Notes: a model not told the origin generated them from the sequence alone. 22,794 nt of DNA from Didymodactylos carnosus (GCA_905250885.1 CAJNOQ010002754.1:1-22794); one strand, 5' to 3'. Counted from the stretch's first letter, positions 1 to 12,930 are shown. Numbers and translations: made by a program.

Positions 1-2953
1 ATGTCTATTGTTTCTGATCATCACCATAAGAATAAAGTATACCGAACAGGAAAGAAAAGATATATATACGACATAGATGAAATTTCGTAATTACAAATAT
101 TGCGAAAATTTTTACGTTGTTACACAATTTTTCCAGGTCAAAAGGATGGTAGACAATAGTTGTTGCAAACGTTGGTCATGATTATTCACCATATTTTCGT
201 TCGTTCGATAGAAACGTTCACAGGCTAGAAAATGGGCTAAAGCATTATTTCGAAAGTTTGCCTTCGCAGCTGTATTGAAGAGCTACTTGGCGGGCATTTC
301 GTTTTTTGTCGTATAAAAATGTGGTATAATGTAGGCTTTTAAAGGCTAATTTTCGTAGATTTAGATGCAAGATACCAACGGATGTGATAACTTTGCCCTA
401 TTATGAAATGGTGAATGAGATGCAGTGTTGTAGATGAAATAAGAGCCAAAATGTTTGGCATATAGAAAATCGCCGAATTTAACGTGCTTCAAATGCAAAC
501 GCATCACTTGCTATTAAAAGTGTGCCGTCAGGGATTTATATAGTGAATGGTGATATGCCTGTTGCGATTTGTATTTACAGAGTCGCTCAAACTGGTGATC
601 CACCTTTATTTTGAGTTTTTCTCCTATAAGATATTAGATGCAACGAATCTGAGGAAAGATTTGAATAACTCAAGGAGTCTCCAATCTGATCTTTGGAAAA
701 TAAAGTTTCCCGCTAAAGTTTCTCGAGCCAGGTCTCCGGAAAACCCAAACCCTAGAGTCCACGAATTCAAGTGATACCTTTCCTATAACAGCCTCATCGT
801 GTACAGAAAAGATTTTTGAGGAAATCAAGATGCTTCTGAGCCCCTACCAGCACTGTTTTATCAAACATCATCCAATTTAAGAACGACCCCATGTTACCAA
901 AATCAGTAAAATTAATCGAAAAACTGTTTCTCATCTTTTTTTCCATTAGGCTACTAAATTTTGGATTTGAAAGAATACGTTATACCTCAATCTGTAGCCT
1001 TTTCAATTCCACATCTTTCTACATTCAAACTATGATAAATCTCTGTACGTAGAAGAAATTGTAATAATTTTTATGTGCATCGAGAAACGGTAGAATAATG
1101 AAAATACTTTGAGTAAAGGTCATTTAACGAGAGAAGAGGTTTTCTTGCTAAAATATTTCCAGGGGAGCTCAAAAGGCGCTGTTCGTTTCACAAATCAGCT
1201 TGTCCACGTAGCTCGAGACTTCGCTGATCAAGTTTTTGAAAATATTATTTTAGAGCAGAACTGCAAGAAGCATATCACTAGATGCAGTTTTGGGCGCTGA
1301 TTACGAATCTCACGTTATTTTTTTTAAAAAGTTAAATTTTGGCACCAAAAATCCAGTTTTACATTGTTTGAAAGCTGTATTTTCAATTTCCTCACCTAGA
1401 CACTTTTTCTAATAAAAATGGAAGACCACACTAATCGACAGAGACTTCGATTCTTTACAAGATGGTGTGTTTCTTTTGAAGTTTAGACTAAAAACAAGCT
1501 TTTTAATAAAGTTTTAAGTTTTAAGATTCTTACACAATTCTAAGAAACTGAAACATTTTTTCAGCTTTATTTTCATGTTAGTCTATATTAAATGCCTAAA
1601 ACTAAGTTCGATGTGAAACTCAAATCCTTTAAGCAATGTTTAGTGCTCCTTTCTTGGAAAAAACGTGCGTCACAGCGTCACGACGATAAAACACAATTAT
1701 TGAGAGATGGAAAGCTCATTGGAAAGATTCTTTCTGTTAGTGTACATAGGTAATTTCTAACTTGGATTCAAGACACTCACAAAAATCAATATCATATAGG
1801 TGTTTGGCCAGTTTGTAGCGAATAGATTTATTCTGAAATTCGAGTCATCAACAAAACATCACTCTTATTCGTGCGCGCGTCTCTTGGCTCATCAAATATA
1901 TGTGATATAAGTTTGTCGATAAAACCTGATTGAAAAGAAAAGTATGAACATAAATAATATGCTGATATTTTAAAAGAGTTCATCCTATCAGAAAATATTC
2001 ACATGTTCAAACCATATACTTGCTAATAATTAGCTTAGTGGTAGTGCACAATTTTCAGTAACTTTTTTTTTGTTATTAAGTAGAACAGTTGACATTATTC
2101 TCCCACGTGGCAAGTGAAATATATCATTAGTCTTTTGAAAATCTGTGACTTGGGCCCATCGTGTATTGTAGACTGAGATGACATTATATATGCCGAATCG
2201 TCCGGCAAAAAGAAGTGGAAAAATAAGACGTTCGAAAAGTGTCTTAAATGAGATATTTGCATTGTGTCTTTTGTTACCTCCGACTTTAAAATAAGTCTCT
2301 TTTTTTTTTCTACAGTGCACGATAAAAAGTTTTAGAATTGTAAAGACAATAATAGCACCTATTGATTGTTCAAGTTTTATTGATAATTTGACTGAAATCA
2401 AATGATGTAAGATTGTAGAGACAGGTGTGACCTACAAAATGGAAGAGGAATATTACTCTTTTTAAAAGACTAAATATATTGGAAAACATCCGTTTTCTCT
2501 CAGTAGACGATGCCAAAGACCAGCCAACGTTGAAATGCAGGTTATATGTCATAAACTATAGGAAACACGAAAACATTAACAAAAAGTTACGCAACATTAA
2601 CAATGGAGAGAAAAATAGTTTCTCTCTAATATAAATACTTTTTCAGCCTCCTTGACCTGTGGGAACGTCTGTAATTTTCATAAAATTTTTTGATTTTTTA
2701 ATACCAATGAACTTAACGTTAAAACTATCGGTATCCACTATGCATTCCCTAAGATTTTAAGTTAATCGCAGAGCTTAATTTTCCTGATAAAACTACATTG
2801 GCTATTTCTGAAAAAATTTGGTACTTTATTTCAACGTATCATTCCTTTTATTAGCAAAAAAAGAACACTCAATAAGAAAAAAACGCTTTATTACTAAAAA
2901 AACAAGGAAATTGTGTAATAATCTAAATATACAAAAAAGCAGCAGAATAAAGT
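1..2953. other. Intergenic, no recognisable gene
   Basis: AT-rich sequence with many stops in all frames. The longest open stretches are 547-774 (+), 1109-1300 (+), 2030-2401 (-) and 2370-2552 (-). None shows a family motif I recognise, and lengths of this order are expected by chance at this base composition. The right end includes the presumed 3' UTR of the minus-strand NDUFS8 gene. I see no tRNA, simple satellite or clear terminal inverted repeat here. Confidence 0.6.
2887..2892 (-). terminator. Polyadenylation signal AATAAA of NDUFS8
   Basis: The minus strand reads AATAAA here, about 60 nt past the NDUFS8 stop codon, a normal spacing for a short animal 3' UTR. Cleavage would be expected some 10-30 nt further on, around 2860-2875. 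The assignment rests on motif and position only. Confidence 0.55.
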
Positions 2954-4136
<1,183 letters not shown>

Positions 4137-4158
4137 AATTTACTCTCGTTGGTTGAGA

Positions 4159-4173
4159 TCTAGAAAACAACGG
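4159..4173 (-). promoter_or_regulatory. Splice acceptor in the NDUFS8 5' leader (5' UTR intron or trans-splice site)
   Basis: On the minus strand a T-rich run ends in TTCTAG, after which only 23 nt remain before the NDUFS8 ATG. Such a site implies either a 5' UTR intron or addition of a spliced leader. The sequence alone cannot separate the two. Confidence 0.45.
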
Positions 4174-4213
4174 CAACGTAATAAATTGAGCGACGATAGA
4201 TTAAGGAAAAAAC

Positions 4214-4543
4214 TTAAATAATTTCACTTTCAGTTGTTTCACACAATAAAGCTGAGAGTCCTAAAGACTTTTCTCCAGGTTCAATTTGAATTTGGCAACT
4301 TTTTTTTTGCTCCAGTAAAATCAGCAAGCATTGCTCAATGGAGCTAGAAGACAAACAAGTAGAAGACTTCAAGTGAAAACTACATATCAAAAAATTTTGT
4401 CGATCTGAACGGCGTGTATTTTTCAGGTTTAAAGTAGGAAGAGTCAGAAATACTTCACGGCCTGAAATATACCTCGAATTTACGTTATAAATTACAAACA
4501 GGTTAATAAACTTAGTTTCTAAATGAACTTCTTTTTCTGCCAC
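4214..4543 (-). other. Unassigned ORF just upstream of NDUFS8, same strand
   Basis: An open frame of 109 codons, with a non-ATG first codon at the 5' end, ends in TAA at 4214, only 54 nt before the NDUFS8 leader acceptor. Its last part (ending CETTESEII) follows a strong acceptor-like run, CTTGTTTGTCTTCTAG, and another acceptor-like TTTCAG lies upstream in the frame, so it could be the last one or two exons of a gene. I recognise no family. Leucine codons are mixed, not dominated by TTA as in the sure genes, which argues against coding. At this base composition an ORF of this length can arise by chance. Confidence 0.2.
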
Positions 4544-6206
4544 TACGTTTTATATATGGTCTGTGGTACGAGAGAAAATCAGGAAAGAACCAAGATTATT
4601 TTTTCTCAAGTTAAGTATGCTTCTGTATTCTCAAACTAAACCGTCGACATAGATAAAGTGTGAATAGTACACGCTAAACAGCGACACGTCAAAAAATCCT
4701 GCTTTAACAACTAAAACCAGATACTCAAAGTAAACGACAAACGAAGCGAATTGCGTACTAAACAAATAAAAGATTTAGTTTTGACGTTGTCAAAATACTA
4801 GACATTTATAAGAGAAACAAACAACGCCTATTTAGCATTTCAATTTTCTGGGATTATTAACTAATTAATGGCATGCAATACAATTAACAATTTCCTTGAA
4901 TATGGGCCATATGTACGAGTACACGCAGCTTTCCAGCGCATGATGTACTTGTACACTATGTATTACTCTTAAGCAAACGCGTAACATCGGTGTAAACTTT
5001 TTTATAAGAAACACTGGTAAAAGTGTGACATTGTCACATTAAGACAGCCTTTCTAATGCGAATGAGAGACAGAATGTACCGATATACTCTGTTTCTCAAC
5101 AAAGTGTACAAAGGTTAAAAAGTCCCCGATAAGGCCAAATGACAGAAGATTGTGTTTCACCTCTCTGTTTAAAAAGGCCAGGTCTGTAAATTAAAAATTC
5201 AGAGTGTGCAGTATACACCCTATTTTTTTCTCACGGTGTAAAACTGTGTGTATATTTAATTTTGTTAGGGTACCGCATACTTTGTTTTAACAGATACACT
5301 CTCTTATTAGAAAGGGTGCATTTAGAGTATAGCGATATAACAATTACGTAAAAACATTTTCTGGACAAAACAGATGGAGCAGAAGTTAAAATGTGTAATT
5401 CATTTACGAAATCAATTGCTTGTTCGCATCCACACAAAACAAAACAGCACATAGGACGGTAGGCTCACCAAGGTGGACTGCCCGATGCGTCTATTGGTAA
5501 ATTTTTTCAAATCATAATTAAGAACAATTCTGGTGTAATAACTGTAAATGAAACAAAAAGCAGAAAATTATTTTATTTTTTATAACATTAATTCACTATA
5601 AATAATCTCTCTTCTTGCAGTAAATAGACAATATTAATTGTAGAGGTCACCATCTGGAATCCATATGCTACTTATTTCAGAACTTTAGAAACACCTTCTT
5701 GGTAATGATACGAATTAATTAAATGTAGACAAAGTATCTAAGAGTTTGACAAATTATTTTAACCGTATAAAACAACATTATCGTGAAGACTATGAAGCAA
5801 TTATTATTGGCTGTAGAAGCCCAGTCATAACTAACGTATCCTGACCGCTTTGACGCAACAAACAGAAAAATTATGTTCAGCAAGTTTTGGCTCTTTGAAA
5901 CTTAGCTAACAAACAAACGTGTAAAATCGAACTAATGTTCAGTCTTAGTAAATGAAATGAGACATAATGAATTAGAAAACTAGAATAACTTTGCCTTCAT
6001 TTTTGTCATTTTAAATGTTGAACCTCACCGTGATGAAATGGAAACTTAATTTCTGCCCGACAATTCTTAATTTTATATTTTGTTTAGTTTTTGGACACAG
6101 AAAATGAGTCATAAGTCAGCTGTTTCCGACAGTTGTCAAATGTGAGTCATTCTATTGGCGCCTAATGTGGTCGGTGTGTGTTGTAGATTGTGATAAAAAC
6201 CAACCA
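4544..6206. other. Intergenic region between divergent NDUFS8 and CECR2
   Basis: No gene is recognised. The stretch must contain the CECR2 promoter and probably that of NDUFS8. A short near-perfect palindrome, TGTGACATTGTCACA, lies around 5024-5038. The interval 5080-5340 has several degenerate copies of GTGTA/TACAC-like words but no clean repeat structure. I could not identify a TATA box or initiator with confidence. Confidence 0.5.
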
Positions 6207-9200
6207 ATGTATAGTACGTCCGAGTGGCCTGATACGCAATTAAGCAATATTCAGAAAAGTAAAGAGATATTTCTTTTATTTTGTTTCTTCAAATTGAATA
6301 GTATGTAATTATTTCTGTTTAGCTTTACAAAATTCGTGGCAAGTTCCGTACATAACTCAGTTTTGTCGTGTATTTTGTGAATTATTTAATTTATTTGAAT
6401 TTCATCAAGAGGTGAGAACAAATAGCACTTGATCTAGCTCATTTAACATAATTTTTTTTCTTTCTATACAGGAACTAGAAGATGCACTATTATCAGATAA
6501 TCCTGATGAAATGCATCCATTTTTACAAGAATTACTTCTTTCATTATTATCCGGTTTGACTCGGTTTCAAGTCAAGTATGTATATTTTCACATTTGACTT
6601 TTTTAAAGTCACATTTACTAGTACATAGACGAATACATAATAGTATCATTATTAATATTTCAAGTTTGTTCTCTGTATGTGAAATTGGTTATATATTATC
6701 GCTCTTCAAGGACATAATCTTAGAAAGATATTTTTTTAACTGAAATTAATGTTAGTATGTTTATGTTTTGAAAAGAAATGTTGACCCATGTTGCAGCTCC
6801 TTGTCTTGTACTGTAAATGAAAATCCTTCATCTTAGAAAAACTCTTTAATTTTTTTGTCAGTATCATTTCTTTGTAACGAAAAATATTAAACTTTTACTT
6901 TATTCTATTTTTCATTTCTTTATTTCTTGTCTGTTTTTTCTTTTTAGTACAAATAATATTCATATTATGCTTGTAAAATGTTTAAAAAAATGTGATTTAT
7001 CAATACCTTCATCGATTCCTCCACAATCAGCACCATCAGAAGAAATAATTTTACTAGGAGATTGGAAAGAAATGGGTGTATTTGAAAAATTACACATATT
7101 AAGATGTTTATGTGATGCAAGATTGACTCAACCAGATGTGGAAAATTTAACAGAAGTAAAGCATAAAAAAAAGAACACTTTAGTTTCTAATCAAGAATTT
7201 TTACTTTGTCTTTTTTAGACTGTTTCAGCTGATTTAATTCGTTTTGAACCGTGTGGTGAAGATTCAAAAGGAAGTAAAATGTGGTATTTTGGTGATACAA
7301 GATTATATGTTGAAAAATTAGATAAAACGAAATCGGGGTATGTTTACAATTGAACAGACGGTGAAATATCTTTCAAACAAATCTTTAAAAATGACTTATT
7401 ACTTTTGTTTCCATTTTTGACTTATTTCTCTATCTTTAATACATACGTCCGTTCTTGATTCTAAACTGAAATATTTTCGATTTTAGAATAACATCGTGGG
7501 AATGTGTCTGTCGTACATTAGATGAATGGGAAACATTTGTTTCCAGTTATAAACAATCAACAAAAGCTCAAGATAAACGTTTACTACAAACATTATACCT
7601 ACTCATTCAAGAGTTACCTGACATCTACTCGAGAAAGGATCGTGATACACAAAAACGTTCTTCAAGTTTATTTGCTAAATATGCACCAAAAAGATCATCT
7701 ACTCGACTCGAAACAAAACGACAAACGCGAATACAAAAAGAACAGTTTGATACAGAACAAAAAGAGAGAATTGAAAAATTTTTAGAATACAAGAAAAAAC
7801 AAGAAATGATTATTGCCAAAGAAAAAGAACGATTAGAGCGAGAAGGTCGAGTCAAAAAGCGAGAAGGTAAAGCTTCTTTTTTGTAAATAAAATTTCGAAA
7901 TCGTTCATTATTTTCTGTTTAAGAACGTGCCTCTCGAATACGTCGTCGTGCAGCAGTATTAAATGGAGATCATTTATTAGATTCATCTGCAGCAAGTGCT
8001 GATGATTTGAATGGATTTTATTCTGAAAATAGTAATGCATCTTCGATGTCAACAGTTGTTGCCAATAATCCGACAAGTTTAGAAAATCCTAGTTCACTAT
8101 CAAATGATGAAAGTTTATCTCAAATGTCAAAAACAACATCTAGTAATACAAGAGTATTACCAACAACAAATGATATCAATAATATTCATCAAAGAGGTAT
8201 GTTCATTCCATTTGAATATATACTAAAGTTACTTTTCTATTTTTTATCAAAAATCTTTAATTTCACTAGTAAATCACTTAGTTTAATAATAAAAAAAACA
8301 GCGGTATTTCTCCTTTTTATCAACTGGAGAAAGCTAAAATCTTTGGATGTATATTGCTATATTGAATAATGAATAAGACGTATCAATATTTAAGACTTTG
8401 TTGGAGCTTATTGTATTTTGATTTATTCTAGTTTTGAATACATTACGTACATATGAGAATAGTTGGCCATTTTTAGAACCAGTTACAGAAGACATAGCAC
8501 CCAATTATTTTACTGTTATTGAAGTAAGATTTTGAGTTATTTTACATATTTGGATAAAATATTTATTCCTTCTTTTTTGCTATTTTAGAAACCTATTGAT
8601 TTATCAACAATTCAATCAAAAATAAATCGTCAATGTTATCTAAATAATTCAAATGAATTTATTTCAGATATTGAATTGATGGTAGAAAATTGTAAAAAAT
8701 ATAATGGAAAAAGAAGTGGTAAGTATAGTTAATGTTTTTCTATTAACTTCTTATGTAGATATTAAAAATTATTCAATATTTTCACGAAGTTGTGAGCACT
8801 ATTTTACAAGCATTATTTGCGTAGACCATGTTGATGATCTCTTTTAGTACTTGGTCGTATATCAAATCGTTTATTGAAATATTTTAAAGAAATTTGGTCT
8901 GAATATCAACCTCAAACACCTCAAGTCGATGATATAGACGATATAAATCCTTTGAAACGTCGACGATTAACAAATGATTTTGAGTATACACAAATAGCTG
9001 CAGATAATAATAATAATACTACAACAACGTCAACTCGTTCGTCAAAAACAAAAAATTATCGACAATTAGCCGGTTTAACTGATGACGAAGATGATGATGA
9101 TGAAATGGATTATAAGCCTCCAACGACGATGAAAAGAGTAAGACTGTTTAAATCCTATGAAGCACTAAAAAAAATTTCTAGAATTCTACGGGGAAATAAC

Positions 9201-10103
9201 TGACGATAAATTCAGTACGTCAAATCAAATATACAATTTAGATGTTTAGAATTATTTTGTTAAGTATTCTGTGGAATATATTACTTTTTCGTGCTTAAAT
9301 AAAAGATATATTAAGAATTTAGATTAAACAGTGAAGAGTGTTTAGATATTATTGAAAATTTTTCTCCTCGTAAGCAACAGAACAATTCAATTATTAGTTT
9401 AAATTTGAATAATACAAATTTGATAATAGTTGCTTCTTTAAGAATATTTTATTCAATTTTGATTAAAAGGTGACTTATTCGTTGACATGTTTTTTTCTTT
9501 TAGTCTCGTACATCCTTAGTTCAGGTACATAGTAATCATAATTTACGTGATCCAGCCGCATCGACCGTTTATCATGATCATTCGTATACTCGTCTGAGAG
9601 AAGCGCCAACATTGATCAATGATGATACGATGTCAAAGCGTTCTTCAACACAACGTTCAACAACCGTCTCAATAGCATCAGTCGTAGTATCACAACCATC
9701 TATCATCACTCCCACATCATCCCAAATTTCATCATCTCAATTACCGACAGCCGCAGCCATTAGTCAATTTTTATCTCAAAATAACTTTCGTCTGGTATGC
9801 ACACCAAATAATTTAAATAATCATTCTCAAGACGAGCTAACGAAATCTCAGTCCGAGCCAACTATCATAAATACGACAAAATTTGACTTTACTCAATATG
9901 TTCGAGCTTTACTTGTCAAGCAGCCACAACAACAACAGCAACCAATAACTACAGTACCTTCCTCATCATCAGAAACTCAAACGGATAAAAAAACGTTGTT
10001 ATTTTATCATTTATCATCACCGACAACACAAACTGAAACTACATTATCGTCATTACAAACATCGACGATTCAACCTGTCGAACAATTAAACACTACTAGT
10101 TGA
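6207..10103 (+). CDS. CECR2: CECR2-type bromodomain chromatin-remodelling protein
   Basis: Orthologue of CECR2, which in vertebrates pairs with the ISWI ATPase SNF2L in the nuclear CERF complex. Coding exons: 6207-6258, 6323-6411, 6472-6575, 6948-7155, 7219-7337, 7487-7866, 7924-8196, 8432-8523, 8589-8718, 8848-9137, 9504-10103; all phases match and give 778 aa. The N-terminal domain begins SWQVPYITQFC (from ~22), continues ELEDALLSDN (~48) and FEKLHILRCLCDARL (~128), then a WYF-containing segment (~172) and WECVCRTLDEW (~194), in the same order as CECR2. A Lys/Glu/Arg-rich helix follows (~250-325). The bromodomain covers ~409-505, with the WPF shelf at 420-422 and the acetyl-lysine-binding Asn at 478 (KKYNG). 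After it come KRRR, an acidic DDEDDDDE run, and a Ser/Thr/Gln-rich tail including QQQQQ. The tail is much shorter than in vertebrates (~1480 aa). The ATG is the first in frame with the conserved N-terminus; upstream exons are not needed. Partner choice here is inferred from family. Confidence 0.93.
9138..9203 (+). other. Readable start of CECR2 intron 10 (possible retained-intron C-terminus)
   Basis: The donor GTAAGA follows ATGAAAAGA. If the 366-nt intron is kept, the frame stays open for 21 codons and stops with TGA at 9201-9203. This would give a 600-aa protein with the bromodomain but without the 199-residue Ser/Thr/Gln-rich tail. The spliced form is favoured because the acceptor TTTTAG at 9498-9503 opens straight into a long in-frame exon. 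Confidence 0.35.
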
Positions 10104-11650
10104 GAAAAAAAAAAATGTCAAATTTTTGTTCTTTTAATGTTTTCCACAATTGGATGTTTTATTCAATTCCTATCTGTTATTAAGATTGATGTCCGTACGC
10201 TTTTATTGTACTCTCGTATAATAAGTATTTCGTTCAAATTGAATGATAATGCACGCCTGAAATATTCTTGCATACTATCTTACTTATTTTGCTTAGGCAC
10301 GTTATGTTTTCTGCATAGACAAGTGAACTTAAATAAAACTTTACTGTAAAATTCTAAAATTCTGTAAAAAAATGACGCTAAACTACAGGAATAAAATAAT
10401 TCTCTTGAATTAAGTATCTTTACTCATACTTCCAGAAAATATGAAAATTTCGTTTTGACCCGTTTCTTAGTTTATACACTTATTAGTGTTGCGTTTTTGC
10501 CGACACTTTTATTCTATTGTAGTTGAAAAGTCTTTACAGCTTATTTAAAAATATGTCTGGAAAAAGTATGTGTCCAATAGTAAATCGAACAAATCCCTTT
10601 CCACCATTTTTCTTCATATACACACTCATATACTCACGTACATTAAAGATGATTATAATTAATTTTTTTCCCCTGTTTGTTGAACTCATTCTTGTACATT
10701 TTCCTGTTTGTTTTTCCTTATCTCAGTTTTTCTAATCTATCGATGTGTTTTTCGTTTTTTTGTATGGCGATATAAGCAAGAAAAAGAGAGGCAGAAGCAG
10801 AAAATAAAAATAAATGCAATATTGTGAATTTAATTTCTTAAACAATAATAACCACTAATGACCATTAAAACTAGATAGAGAATCTCCTAAACTTATTGAA
10901 TTTAGTATCACTGTAAAAGTACTGATTCTAGTTCAACATAAGCTGAGAGAAATAGATTATAATATATATAGGAATCAGAATGAGAAAAATGAAACAAAGC
11001 ATAAATTACATTTACATAGTTGACAGGAGTAATTATGTAGAAGTAACTAACCATATTTACTTATGAAATAAATTGTTAAAAAATATTTAAGATTTTATAC
11101 GATTTGTTCTTGTTTCGTCTGAAAGATAACAACGACTCATACTCACATCAAAGCATGTTTCGACGAAACGAGAATTCATCGTTCTATTCATTATTTTATG
11201 CAGTGTGTGAATCTGTATTCACCTCTAACTGCTCTGTCTATGCATTTTATTCAAAACTTGTGTAAAAACTAGAATGTGTTGCTTCTCACTGTGGCTTAAA
11301 ACTGGTCTTAATGAATCATAATTTAGTATTATGGATTATGAATACATACTAGACAAACGTTTTATGGAAAAAACTAGAATGCCTCTGACGTCCTAAAGCA
11401 AAACAGAACGCTACGGTCATGCAAAAACGGGCGATTTTTACACATATATAGAAGACTATACTCTTCCGTTCTGAAAAGAGGTTCACAGCATCAGACAGAC
11501 ACATGTCCATATTCTTTTATCATAAACAGATTTGATCAATATTACTTTCAATTTGCATCAGTACGCCTTTCAACGTTGTTTTTTGAAGACGTATTTTCGT
11601 TAGATTTATTCTAATTAGCAGAAATACGTCTTTATCGTAATCTCTTCGTT
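10104..11650. other. CECR2 3' UTR and following intergenic AT-rich sequence
   Basis: No gene is recognised. The part next to the stop codon is presumably CECR2 3' UTR. ORFs at 10137-10349 and 10523-10735 are hydrophobic translations of T-rich DNA without motifs and are not called. Confidence 0.5.
10332..10337 (+). terminator. Candidate polyadenylation signal AATAAA of CECR2
   Basis: AATAAA lies about 230 nt past the CECR2 stop. A second AATAAA follows at 10390-10395. Either or both could be used; the choice cannot be settled without transcripts. Confidence 0.45.
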
Positions 11651-12212
11651 TTAATAATACGTGCTACTATCCGTTCCAAAATACAAGACAGGCCGGATTT
11701 TGAGCAGATCTTTGGAAAACCAGTTTGGATCTCTGAGAACTGACATAGAAATAGATCAATCTTTCTTCATAGATGAATAGTCGAAAGTGTCCTCTCCAAA
11801 ATGAATGCTAAGTAAATTCTCAATTTCTTCCGGTTCAATCGAATTTCCTGAGAGTCCCAGGATCAACATTTCTTTAGGTGTGGCAATACCGAAAATAAAT
11901 GGAAACATAGGTAGTTGACCACGCTAAATCTCGTGGAAAGATTTGTTTTTCAAAACGCTATCAAAAACCCTCACCAAGATTGACCTATTTCTATGTCAGT
12001 TCTCACAGATCCAAACTGGTTTTCCAAAGATCTACTCAAAATCCGGTCTTTAAATTTTTTTCAAAAATCATTTCTACTTGTGGAAAGATGCGTGCTGGTC
12101 TTGGCTATTCAGAACTGAAAATCGCAAGTCTCTATCTGCTTCCGTTCCGGAGTTATTCAAAACGCAACCACCTGCCTTGTGTTTTGGAACGGATAGTAGC
12201 ATGTATTATTAA
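11651..12212. repeat. Foldback element: interrupted inverted repeat, arms 42 + 70 nt
   Basis: Left arm 11651-11692 pairs with 12171-12212 (39/42 identical as reverse complement), and 11693-11762 pairs with 11977-12046 (67/70). The two left pieces are adjacent, while the right pieces are split by 124 nt (12047-12170), so the right arm gained or the left arm lost that segment. The inner spacer 11763-11976 is about 214 nt. The outer end begins TTAATAATAC. I see no convincing target-site duplication and no transposase ORF. The most likely reading is a fossil foldback or MITE-type DNA element. Confidence 0.8.
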
Positions 12213-12376
12213 GTATGTTTTAAAAAAATATACGAAAAGTTCAAATAAAAAAAATAATATTGTACATATTTAAAATTTAAAAACGGCATTCCACAATCCG
12301 ATGCCGTACACGACAAACAACGAGGATATTACTAGTTCTCGTTTATATGAAAAAAATGTTCTATATAGACAAAAGA

Positions 12377-12821
12377 ACGTTTCGTCTTTATTCAACAGAC
12401 ATCAACAGTCAAATGGTTACAAAAGTTATTCGTTTCTACGTCGTGTAGATTGTTCGCATTGTATGCGGTTTATTTTGTAATTTATCGACTGGTTACTTAA
12501 AACTATCCATATATTCAGTGGTTTTTACAGAGCCAGTTTCCGCTAAAACCTGATCGAACAACGGTATAGTAGCGATACATTATAACGGCAAGACTCCATA
12601 AGATACAATTGTGCAATAAGCTAATAGTGCATGCAGGTATAACCCAGTAGCAGGAGAGTTTTGGTATACACATATAAGCTTGAGAGTTGGTATTCACGAG
12701 TAGAAAGAAAGAATTTTGATTTCTGTCTCGTTCTCTAACACATGTACCGTAATCTACGATATGTTGGAAGAACTTTTGTAGCCATTTGGCTGCTGATGTC
12801 TTTTGAATAAAGACGAAACGT
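12377..12821. repeat. Inverted repeat pair, 51-nt arms at 12377-12427 and 12771-12821
   Basis: The right arm is the reverse complement of the left with 4 mismatches in 51 positions. Similarity continues weakly inward for another ~25 nt and becomes unclear outward. The spacer is 343 nt. The pair lies 110-550 nt beyond the stop codon of the minus-strand LIM gene, so a long 3' UTR would carry both arms and could fold into a hairpin. No internal gene or transposase is seen; the ORF at 12515-12895 (-) has no recognisable motif. Confidence 0.75.
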
Positions 12822-12930
12822 TTCAAGAAAATATGTGTACTTTCAAAGTGAAAAAGATGACGATCATCTTGTGTTCTATATTGGAAAAGAGACAATAAGC
12901 ATCGATAATAATAAATACAACAATTTTTGT

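Noticed and set aside
1109-1300. 63-codon ORF reading SKGHLTREEVFLLKYFQG
   Set aside because: Looks protein-like at first but has no ATG, no splice context and no family I recognise.
5080-5340. Possible degenerate inverted-repeat element with GTGTA/TACAC words
   Set aside because: Only short, poorly aligned matches; no definable ends or arms of more than about 12 nt.
7522-7785. ORFs overlapping CECR2 exons 6 and 7 (7522-7785 +, 7625-7855 -, 7852-8076 -)
   Set aside because: Out-of-frame or antisense readings of exons whose frame is fixed by CECR2 similarity and matching splice phases.
12515-12895. 126-codon minus-strand ORF
   Set aside because: It lies in the likely 3' region of the LIM gene, includes the right arm of an inverted repeat, and shows no family motif; chance ORFs of this length are expected here.
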